Of a stretch of DNA of 64,000 nt, positions 25,878 to 37,800 are shown in pieces; the first letter of the stretch is position 1; every line of letters starts with the position of its first letter. The position numbers were made by a program, and so were the translations under genes. The notes under the pieces are model-generated. The model did not search any database and was not told the origin of the DNA. It saw nothing but the letters and a program-made list of their open reading frames with translations. The DNA is taken from assembly GCA_019722365.1 (NCBI GenBank), contig JADFUC010000750.1, positions 1,612,001 to 1,676,000 of the forward strand. The letters are read 5' to 3'. The DNA comes from Lithospermum erythrorhizon. Taxonomy: Eukaryota > Streptophyta > Magnoliopsida > Boraginales > Boraginaceae.

Positions 25878-28800
25878 ATGAAGCTGTTTTTTGGATTTGT
25901 TTTTACTGTCTTGTTTCAGGTCTGTCTTAACCACAACTTGGTTTTACACACTGTTTTAGTGTCTTCTTCACAATTAATTACTATTTCTCAATTTCATTAT
26001 TCTTACATGTTTACGTAATAATATTAGTATTCATCTAGACCATATGTGTAATTGGTATATACTCTCTCCAAGATCGTCTAGTTTCGACTTTTGAGATTTT
26101 CTACTCAACTATTTTTTTACATGATTAATATTTGATGGAAATAATATATATGAAAATTGATGTATTTTAGTATTAACATAGTAGTTTTAATTCAAATAAA
26201 ATTGTTGTGTGTTTTTTTTAAATGGTAAAGCTTGTTAATTTTGACTATTGAAAGTTAAACTAGTCAAATAGAGTGTAGTTGGAGTATATGTATACACAGT
26301 ACCTCCATTTCAAAAAGATTGAATAGTTTTGGATTTTGATGGTTGGACAGTTGGACTCATTTATTTTGTGAACTGTAAAATGTAAATGGTGTATGGTATT
26401 TAGAGAAAATATTTAAAAGATTGTATTTTTATTCAAATCAATGTAAGTTGTGTCAATTAAAGATAAAAGTTTGTTATGGAGTATTTATTACTATTGAAAG
26501 TCAAAATGGACAATCTTTTTGGGATGGAGGTAGTCATTTCTGAAGTTATTGAATGTTATCAACTAAAAATCTGAACTTTTTAATGTGTGTTTTGAACCAA
26601 AATATACTTTGATGCAGTAGTTAGAAATATGATTGAGTATTTGAGTTATTGTCTCTTATTGTTTTGTACTCTTCTGTTTGGATTTGTAGATAGCAATTGA
26701 TCACTTTAAATGTCTAGTTTGATGTTCTTACTTGAATGAATGTTTGCAATTGATGGGATTTAATGAGGTTGGAAATTTTGGGTGCAGGTACTTTTAGTTG
26801 TACATATCAATGTAGCCAGTGCAGAAGGGTTCAATACAAGGTTTTTACAACAATGAGACACATCAGGGTAATTTAAGGATTGTACTCAATTTTATATAAT
26901 GTTGTCTTGAAATGCATATGGGTTACTGGCTTTTCTGCACAGACCTTATTATTCATATGATTTTCGGGGTTGGTTTGGCCAATTTTTTCTGTAGAATGAT
27001 TTTGTTGCTTGATCTATTTTATTCATTTCTGTAAGCAGTCACATTGCTTACGAAATGCTAGATTTCCCACATCTTATTGTTTAATCTAATACAAAATACA
27101 ATCATATTTAGCATTTTCTATTCTTCTTCTTTTGTTATAAGCTTTATGTTGTGAAGAGAATCATTGGGCAAGTTATGATATCTAATGAACTCCTTTACCG
27201 TTCCACTTTGTAGGCCAAACAACATTCTCAAGGATATTGTGCGATGTATGATATTTGTGGTACTCGTAGTGACAGAAAAATCCTAAATTGTCCGTTTGGT
27301 TCTCCATCTGTGAAGGTATGCTCTGCTGAAAGTCATGACATTAATTGCCCGAGTTTCAAGTAACGAGACATGATTTTGTTTCATCAATAATTGCTTTCTT
27401 TTAATGATGTACACCCTCACATTGTTGTGATCTTGACTCTTGAGTAATTATTTCTTTCAATAGCCAGATGATCTTCTTTCAGCAAAAATCCAAAGTCTCT
27501 GTCCAACCATTAGTGGAAACGTCTGTTGTACAGAGGCTCAGTTTGATACTTTAAGGGCTCAAGTGCAGCAGGTAATTGGCTTCAACCTGGTGTTCCATTT
27601 AATGCTACCATAAGAGTGTGAGTTTTTATTTTTCGATTGGGAAGTGATATTGCCACAGTCAGAATTGATAAATATATGGTATATACTATCCTTAGTGCTC
27701 AATATGCAACATCTATATTGAGGATCAAATGTTGGATATATGTGGATACATCTCAATATGACAATATCCTACTTTTTGTCCTGTTATGTTACCCATGCAC
27801 TGTATATTTCACTATGCATGTGTTTGTTATTCAGAACTCAAGTTTATGGATTAATGTGATAATGGAGAGCCAATCCATAATAAATTAAGAAATGTGGCAT
27901 TTACCAAGTATCCAGTGAGGAGACTGGCTCCCTCTTTTGACTTGGAAAACTATTTTCTTCACATGTCAATGTTTTCTGGCAGGCAATTCCGTTTCTCGTG
28001 GGCTGTCCTGCATGCTTGAGAAACTTTTTGAATCTTTTTTGTGAGCTTACGTGCTCTCCGAATCAGAGCCAATTTATCAATGTGACTTCCATAGCGAAGG
28101 TAAGGATACCTATTTTTCTGGACTTGTTTTACTTCCATTTCCATTTTTCTGTCTTGGTTATATTCCCTTCAAGGATCATCTTCAACTAAATGGTCACAAA
28201 TTCTCAATGTAACTGTGGCACTAAGTCCTTAATCAATAGTTTCAAGATTTTCTTTCACTGTTGACCTCAAAGAATTGATTAATCTCCAACCTACATTTGC
28301 TTTGTCGCAGCAAACATGTGAATTGAAATGGTCTACTTAATCTTAAACTGCTTTCTCTAATCTAATACTCCGTACTTGTTATGTTTCTATTTTACCTTTC
28401 ACTTTAATATGTATGTATGTAGATGAATATGCTCTACTACTATTTTCATTTGTGCACTTGTTTTCTGTATATACATTGCAATACTTTAATATGTATGAGG
28501 AATCTCATGCTGCTTATATATATTCTTAGGCTGGCAACAAGTCTACTGTGGATGGAATTGATTATTTCATCACCGATTCCTTTGGTGAGGGATTATATGA
28601 ATCTTGTAAAGAAGTGAAATTTGGCACTATGAATACACGTGCTATGGATTTCATTGGTTCTGGAGCTAAAAACTTTAGAGGTAAAATTCTTCCTTCTCCA
28701 TCCGCCATTTATTGGACAGTCTATTAGTTCTAGGTTTGTGTTTTTGTATGTACAAGTGATTTATGTACGTATGGAAATGGTCCCTACTCTCGTGTTTGGC

Positions 28801-31800
28801 AGGATGGTTTGATTTCATTGGTAGACAAGCCCCACCAGGAGTTCCAGGATCACCATATGCAATCAACTTTAAGCCCACTCCTCCCGAGTCTTCCGGAATG
28901 GTGCCTATGAATGTGACTACCTACTCGTGTACTGACACTTCACTAGGTTGTTCATGTGGTGATTGCCCTGCTTCTCCTGTCTGTTCTAGTTCCGCCCCTC
29001 CATCAGCTCCGAAAAAGAGTTCTTGTTCTGTAAGAATTGGGTCTCTTAAGGTGAGACTAGAATTGCTACACTACACCAACTAGCTTTTTCCTTATATATC
29101 CCCTTTATGTAGTTTCTGTTTTTTTGCTATGTGCATCTAAGGATTAAATACAGAGTATCTGTATTCACCTGCAGCCTAGTTCTGCAAAGTGTATGATCGT
29201 GTTACTTACACACTGACTAATCTGATTTTACTATAAATTCAGGTCAAATGTGTTGAAGTTGCTGTAACTGTATTGTACATAGTATTGACATCCATGTTTC
29301 TTGGGTGGGGTTTCTACCACAGAAAAGGAGGAAGGATTCCAGTTTCTAGAACTAGACCTCTGGTTAATGTCGGCGAAAGTGGTGTAGTTCGTCAGATGAG
29401 CAAACATAAGGATGAGAATGTCCCTATGCAGGTGACAGTCAACTTTTTTCCCCTTGATGCATTTTTCCATGTTTTTTTAAGTCTATATTTGTTGCCTTAT
29501 TGTTACTTGCTACCTGAAAGTTTCTCGTTCTGCCACTTTAATATCTTATTAAATCACATCTATCTCGGAGGAAGGAAGTATTGTTCTCTATATTGTATTC
29601 ATCAAGATCATGTTACTTCATTATTATGGTTTCATGATTGATTTTAATCTGGGTTCTGTTACCCTGTTACTCTGCACGAAACTATTCTCTTTGTGAAATT
29701 CTGTAGTTTAACTTGTTAATAAATGGGTGAAATTTTATGTACTTCCTCTGGCTTTGTGGAAGAGTTTTCTTAATTTTGTGTCAAAATACTGCTCGTTAAC
29801 TTTTAGATGCTTGAGGATGGTCCTCAAATTGCACATGGTGTTCAGCTTTCAATCGTTCAAGGATACATGTCAAAATTCTACAGGTTTGGCAAATCTGCTT
29901 CTAATTATTACTATAACAGGGCAAGCTAATTTTAATACTTGATCTTGATGAAAGAAAGTTTTAATTTCAGGAGATATGGTACTTGGGTTGCTAGAAATCC
30001 TATCCTCGTCTTGTGCTCATCTTTGGCTTTTGTATTTGTACTCTGCTTAAGCTTAATTCGTTTTGAGGTGGAGACGAGGCCTGAAAAGGTATGCACTACA
30101 GCTTGGTCACTCTGGCAATAGATAGAAGTTCTAAAAAAGTTCCTTCAATGGCTTGCCTTTTCAGATACCAGTTAAACTTTGTTTCTAGTTATGTTGAAAA
30201 TTTCAGTGACCACCTTTTTTAAAATTTCTAGATATGCATAACTAATTTATACTTTAATGTCAACTGCAGTTGTGGGTAGGACCTGGCAGCAGAGCGGCAA
30301 AAGAAAAGGAGTTCTTTGACCACCATCTGGCCCCTTTTTATAGAATTGAGCAGGTCTGTGTATTACATTTATCTCCCTAATAGGATCAGCTAGATAGTAA
30401 ATGTAGAATGTATAGATACTTATTTATAGTATAAACTGGATATCTGTGGAAAGGACACTTGAGTGGTCTCTGGGATTTAACTTGTTAATTGGGAAAAACG
30501 AAGAGAGTCAATCTGTATGTAAAAGTACTTTGTACTGAACATGAGACGGTCATGTACTTGACAAATTCTTAAACTTTGGTTTCCATAGTCATTCTAAATG
30601 GCCTCAAACATCTGTCATCTCGATAATTTTGCAGCTAATAATAGCAACACTGCCAGACACAGTACAGGGGAAGCCGCCGAGTATTATTACTGAGGATAAC
30701 ATCAAATTACTATTTGATATACAGAAGAAGGTATTCAGCTTCATGGCTACTTTTCAGATGTTAAATACAAATTCCTGCATATGTCAAGTTCTGTTAAGCT
30801 CTTTGATTTATCAGTCTCTCCTTACTTAGAAACCAATCATGCTTGATAAATTTAGGTAGATGCCCTCCGAGCTAATTATTCTGGCTCAATGATATCTTTG
30901 ACTGACATATGCATGAAGCCGCTTGGCCAAGATTGTGCTACTCAAAGCATTATACAGGTATTTTACTTTTCTAGATTTTATGAACTAGCAGGTCGAGGGA
31001 TGTGTTTCATTTCGTAATTACCTCTTTAACCCATTATGAACTACAAAATTTTATGACGACTTTTTTTTTAGTTTCTTTCATCTCCATTCCTATTAGATCT
31101 CTCCTCTTTCAATTGATTTTATGAACTCTAGCAGTTCGAGAAATGTGTTTCATTCTCATAATTACATATTTACCCCACTTTTTAAAAAAAAAATCGTTTC
31201 ATCCCCAGTTCTAATAGATCTCGCCTCTTTCAATTGATCTTTGATGATGCATGCTGAAAGCTCAAGGTGGCTTATCCAGCAGATCCTAGTTGTTGCACTA
31301 CATTCCATTCTGCTGAAATGCAGAGATGGCTTACACTAATTAATGGTTCTGATCTTTTGATAGTACTTCAAGATGGATCCAAAAAATTATGATGGCCTTG
31401 GGGGTATTGAACACGTTGAGTACTGTTTCCAGGTGTGTTCAGTTGGTTTTGTTTATATGTTTCTAGTATATTTGTGTATGCAATCTACTTCTATCAGTAT
31501 ATGGCACTGAACTAGCTAGTTATAATATTTAGGGATGACTTCTTGAGTCTAACCTCACTACTTGTGAAAAAGGTTCTGAGTGTTAGTTTGCTATATTTGT
31601 CTGTCTATATGATATATGCCACTTAAAACTAGTTAGTAGCTTCAATATTTGGAGATGACTCTGTTAGTTTTAGCTCATTACAAGTGAGAAAGCTTGATAT
31701 GATTGTCAGTCTATCATGAATTTATTCGTCTCTCGAGTGTCATCGCAGTGGATCATAGCTATCAAGTCACAGTATGTTAGGAATCCTGTAGTATCATCTA

Positions 31801-34800
31801 GATCCAATAAAAATAAAAACACAAAATAAACATAAAAAATTTAAGGATGCTTAAATATCATTGTGCCTAACTATTTCAGTTTATATCTGCATCATCAGCC
31901 TATAGAATAAGCAATTGAACCTTAGGATAACTGATGTCTTTGAAAGAGTCTTAGGCTTCCTCTACTCACCATTCTTTTATTATTTTTCCATATATTTGTG
32001 TGTTAACGAGTCACTCATCTGGCAGTGTTTCTCTTCCTGTTTAATAGGTTCTTCTAACTTTTTGTCCCCTACATGTCTTCTCCAGCATTTTACTTCTGCT
32101 GATACGTGCATGAGTGCATTTAAAGCCCCACTTGATCCAAGCACATCTTTAGGAGGTTTTTCTGGGAACAACTTTTCCGAGGTAATGCATCTCATTTATG
32201 AATTGCATCCCCTTATGATGTATAACCCCTTTACGATGATGAGTTTCATTCTCATGCAGGCGTCTGCTTTTATTGTGACCTATCCTGTGAACAATGCTGT
32301 TGATAAAGAAAGCAATGATACTAAGAAGGCAGTGGCCTGGGAAAAGGCATTTATTCAATTAGCCAAGGTTCCACTTTTTAATTTAGTTCTGTGCAGGATG
32401 CACTCATCTCAATGGCCCTGTCAAAATATCTGATTCTTTGTGTTACCAGGATTACCATGCTCCCTTTTCTAATTTAGTTCTCTGCAGGATGAACTCATGT
32501 CAATGGCCCTGTCAAAAAATTTGTCACTTGCCTTCTCGTCGGAAAGTTCGATCGAAGAGGAACTGAAAAGAGAAAGTACAGCTGATGCTATAACTATCGT
32601 GGTATGCTATTCTGTCCTTGAATGGCACCTCCCCCGCATGCCCTCTAAAAAGAAAAAGAACATGCAGGGTCTGAAATTCATCTTTTAATGGAGTTAGTCT
32701 TGTTCCAAAGCTGTCAATTTTTATTCTGTTCAATAAATATCCGACAGAGTATTATTGTTCTTTTACCTCTACATATGTTTAATTGTTTTCCATTTCAGGT
32801 GAGCTACCTTGTGATGTTTGCATATATATCTCTGACTTTAGGGGACACTCCTCGATTCTCTTCCATTTACATTTCATCAAAGGTACCGGGATTAATGAGA
32901 AAGTTGTGCATTCCAGAAGATATTCTTGACATCTTACTTTCAATGAGATATCTTCCGGATATCCGTTCTTCAATCATGAATGCCCTTCTCAATGTACCCT
33001 ATCCCTGTTGCTGTAGTTTTGTGAGATTGTGTCCTTTTGAAGTTGAAAAATGTGGTGTTAGATAACGAAAAAGTCTCGAAATAAACATAAGTGGCAGTTT
33101 CTATACCATCTTCCAAAAAGTACTCAGCTGTGTCTTAAGCTACCTGCTATAGTTAGAATCTTATTCGCAGATCTGTTTTCCAAATTCCAAATGTTAGAAG
33201 GATTGTCAAGATGAAATTACAGTCTCAAATAAAACATAAGAGGCAGTAAATATTTATACTCTTTGAATAGCAAAAGGATTTCAAGATGAAAGAATAGTTG
33301 AACAGAGATTTGAGGGACACATGTAGTGAACTCTTATTACTGTTCTCCATTTGTGCTTTTTTCTTTTACTGAACCTCTGGTTTTGTTTCAGGTTCTCCTT
33401 GGGCTTTCTGGAGTTGTGCTTGTCATGCTCTCAGTTCTTGGTTCTGTTGGGGTTTTCAGTTTGATGGGCGTAAAATCAACTCTTATTATAATGGAAGTCA
33501 TCCCCTTTCTTGTTTTAGCAGTAAGTCGGTTTTTAGCCTGAGATGAAAATTTCCCTTGAAAATAGTATTACAGTTGTTTCCACTCAGTAGCTTTATAGCA
33601 TAAATGTCATTTCAATATTTTTCCATCTGATGATCATTGTTTTGATTAAAAAAGAAGTTACAACTGATGACTTCAAATAATACTGCATTCCAGAATTTTA
33701 GTAAGAGGGTGGCAAATATAATTTAAGAGTCATATTGGAGGTGTGATTGCAGCATCCCCACCCCCCAAAATCCACCACCCACGTTGCATGTTACTATGTT
33801 TTTCTTTTCTTCTGGGTAGGGTAGGTTATTCAATTTTTATAAGTCGTTGAAATGTTTCCCTGAGTAGGCCTCTTTTGGTGTAATTTTCTACTTACCACTA
33901 TTTTAAACATTAAGCTAAGTACCTGCATATTTTGGATCAGGTTGGAGTGGACAATATGTGCATCCTTGTACATGCTGTCAAAAGACAACCAGCTGAGTTG
34001 CCTCTTGAAGGTCGCATAAGTAATGCACTTGTAGAAGTTGGACCGTCAATAACACTAGCTAGTTTATCTGAAGTTTTGGCATTTGCGGTTGGAAGTTTTA
34101 TTCCTATGCCTGCATGCCGTGTCTTTTCGATGTTTGCAGGTTAGAAATCCATTACATAAATGCCTCTGTCGCTTGTTCAACTACTGCATTATCATTGGAA
34201 CTATCATAATTTGAGCTGTGAAATATTTGTTTAACCACGTGCACAATCTTCAGCATTGGCTGTTCTACTGGACTTCTTGTTGCAAGTGACGGCTTTTGTT
34301 GCTTTGATTGCTTATGATTTCTTAAGAGCAGAAGATAACCGGGTTGATTGCTTTCCTTGTGTTAAAATTTCTGGTGCTGATGCCGACCCTGATAAAGGTA
34401 CAGGAATTATGCCATCCCAACCCTTAAGTATATGGTGCCTTGTCATTACATATGGCTTCAGTTGCTCAAGAACTTCTAATTCTATTTGTAAAAATGTAGG
34501 TGCTAGCCAGAAAAAACTCGGACTTCTTGCTCGATACATGAAGGTAAGAATGATAAAACACACACAGAAATAGAAACTACATGGACAGAGACCATCAGGG
34601 ATTTTACTTCTTTTTACTGATAGTGTGCACCCACACACAGAAATAGAAACTAAAGATAAAAAAGATTTGGTGGATAAATTCTTTGAGATTGGCCAGAGTC
34701 TTCTCCATCTTAAAATAAATATTGTGTGAATAGTATTATACATAATGACAATTTTTGGGTTTTGTTCTTCTTCTAGGACATACATGCTCCTATACTGAAT

Positions 34801-37800
34801 ATTTGGGGAGTAAAAGTTTTTGTCATTGCAGTCTTTGCTGCATTTTCATTTGCAAGTATTGTAAGTTTCTTGGCTACCTTTACAGTGTTCTTTCTCATTC
34901 TTAGTTGCTCAGATGAGCTTACTTTATTCTCACCTATATGTTTTCTGTGAAGGCATTATGTACAAGGATTGAACGTGGTCTAGAACAGCAAATTGTTCTT
35001 CCACGAAACTCATACCTTCAGGTTCTGAGTGTTGTAGACTACTGTAATTGTGAGTACTGTGTTTGAGAGTTGTCTCAGGGTAGTGATTGCATGTTGTTTT
35101 TTGTCTGTGCAGGGTTACTTCGATGACATCTCTAAGTATTTACGTATAGGGCCACCTCTATACTTCGTGGTAAAAAACTATAACTATAGGTATGGTCTGT
35201 TCTGTATTTCTCACTTTACTCAAAAGACCAGTGCATGTCCCTGTTAAAGTTCTTGCTATGTCTTTTTATGTGGTCAAATACTGACATGACAAGTACTGCA
35301 TTATATTTTCACAAACAACTCTAATATTTTAAACATGACTGTAACTTGCCTTTTGTCCATTACTTTATTAAAGCACTTAGTGAATTTATCCTCTTATCTT
35401 TCAAATTTTTCAGTTCAGAATCAATGCACACAAATCAACTATGCTCCATCAGTCAATGTAATTCAGATTCTCTCTTAAATGAGGTAAATGTGTATTTTAT
35501 TTTCTGATTGTTCTATCTGGTCCCAGAGATATGGTAATTGTTCTATCTGGTCATGTTGATTTTGCTGTTAGGCTATTCAGAAACCTGGATTTTTACGAAT
35601 GACTTTTTTGGGTCTGTGTTACCCTGAGGATAGTCTTTATCAGTACCACGAATCACAATATGAAGGCTTGGAATGTGACTTTCCTTCATCATGAATTACA
35701 ATTACTAGATTACTTGCTCTTTCTCTTTGACTTCTTGTGTGCAACTACATGTTTTCATAGCAATAAAAAACACATTGTTTTATTTGTCCCATCTGTCAAA
35801 TGTTTTTTGGTATTCTGGTTATCTCTTTGTTATGCATGTGAATGATCTTTCTCTGATCTTGTGTATTTATTTAATTTTCTCCGTTATGCATATGCCTGTT
35901 TTATGTTCACATTTTTAAGAAGTTTGTTGATCATGTCTTGTACTTGATGTTAAAGTTGCTTTAATCTACAGATTACAAGAGCATCATTGGTGCCAGAGAC
36001 GAGCTATATTGCGAAACCTGCGGCTTCTTGGCTTGATGATTTTCTTGTTTGGCTGTCTCCAGAAGCTTTTGGTTGCTGTAGGAAATTCTTGAATGGAAGT
36101 TATTGCCCACCTGATGATCAGGTGAGGCTTTCAATATTTGGTTTGCCAAGCAGAAATTATATAAATTCTGCAGAGTAGTTTCATGAGCTTTGATGGCTGG
36201 TTGTGTTATTCTCATGTCCTAATTCAGCAAGATATGAGTAACAGCAATGGTCAATGATTCCAGCTTGCACCAGGATCTTTTGTCCATTGATAGTGGACTC
36301 GGGATTTTTGATAAGTGGTTAATTTAGTGCCCTCCATGCATATTTACCTTTTAATGTGTATCTGGTATCCACTCTCATCAATAGAATCAAATAATGATTG
36401 AGAGAAAACAGATTAAGTTACCTTAATTTGTTTGTGCTCATATTCATGCACAACACTTATTCTCTTCCTGCAAGTAATATAAGAAGCTGCTGGCAGAAAC
36501 ATCACGATGCTGTCTGATGCATTATCTGTAATTTATTTTATGGTGTAATGTAATTATCAGTTACTCCGAAACTAAAGACTTACAATTCTTGTCAGCCTCC
36601 TTGCTGTTCATCTACGAGTGGATCATGTGGACTCAGCACTGCATGCAAGGATTGTACCACGGTAAATCTCAGATTAATTTCCAATACAAAGTTATTCTCA
36701 ATTTTGGGGTGGTCTTTTTTAACCTTGGTTTCTAGTATTGTTTATGTTTTTATGTGTGTGTGTGTGTGTGCATGTGCTCTAATATAATTATTTCTAGTTG
36801 AAGTACAATTCAAAATGATCTCACCTGTTAAGAAAGATTTGACTCATGTTCTTGCGACCTCTGGTTACTGGGTAGTCTTTCTTTGTTGTATTAATTACTT
36901 AGCCTAGCAAAAATATGTAACTAACAACATCAATTTCAGTGTTTCCGACATTCAGATTTGCAAAGTGATCGCCCATCTACGGAACAATTCCGCGAGAAGC
37001 TCCCGTGGTTTCTTGATTCCTTACCTTCTTCTGACTGTGCGAAAGGTGGGAAGGGAGCTTACACTAGCAGCGTGGAGCTTAAAAGTAATATAACTACACA
37101 TTCATTCTGGATTATAACGGTGAACCATAAGCTCATTTTCAATAATCCTAATTCTGGGCATCATCCACTGTCAACAGGTCTTGAAGAAGGAATTGTTTCA
37201 GCTTCATCATTCCGGACATATCATACCCCCTTAAATAAACAAGTATGTGGGTAGTTATGAGTACACAATTACACATGCACCATATGCATGATGTTCCTTA
37301 CTTAATTGACTTTCTCAAGTTCCCATATAAGACCCTCATGCATCCCCTTGTAGGCTGACTATGTCGACTCGATGAAAGCCGCACGAGACTTCAGCTTGAA
37401 GGTTTCTCGTTCTTTGAAGGTAATATTGTAGTAGCACAATATATATTTTTGTTATGGTTTTATAGCTTTCCAGAGAGTTCTGTCAATTGTTACGCTGTTG
37501 TTTGTTTAGTTCTTGTATGTTCAAAATGAAAGTTTCTATTAGTGGATGATGCTCATATACCTCATAGGCTCATATTCAACAGATTCAGTAATTAATATAA
37601 AGATTCACCTCTGGTATACTGGTATGACGATTTCTTTTTTATTGCAGATGGAGATATTCCCATATGCTGTATATTACATGTTTTTTGAGCAATATCTAAC
37701 CATCTGGAGAACAGCACTAGTCAACCTTTCCATAGCTATTGGTTAGTTAGTTTTACTCGAGAGTTATAGATTTTACAATTCCTAAAGATTTGAATAGTAG

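Noticed and set aside
34312..34785. 157-codon minus-strand frame in NPC1
   Set aside because: Antisense to NPC1 exons 21-22 and introns; composition fits a shadow.
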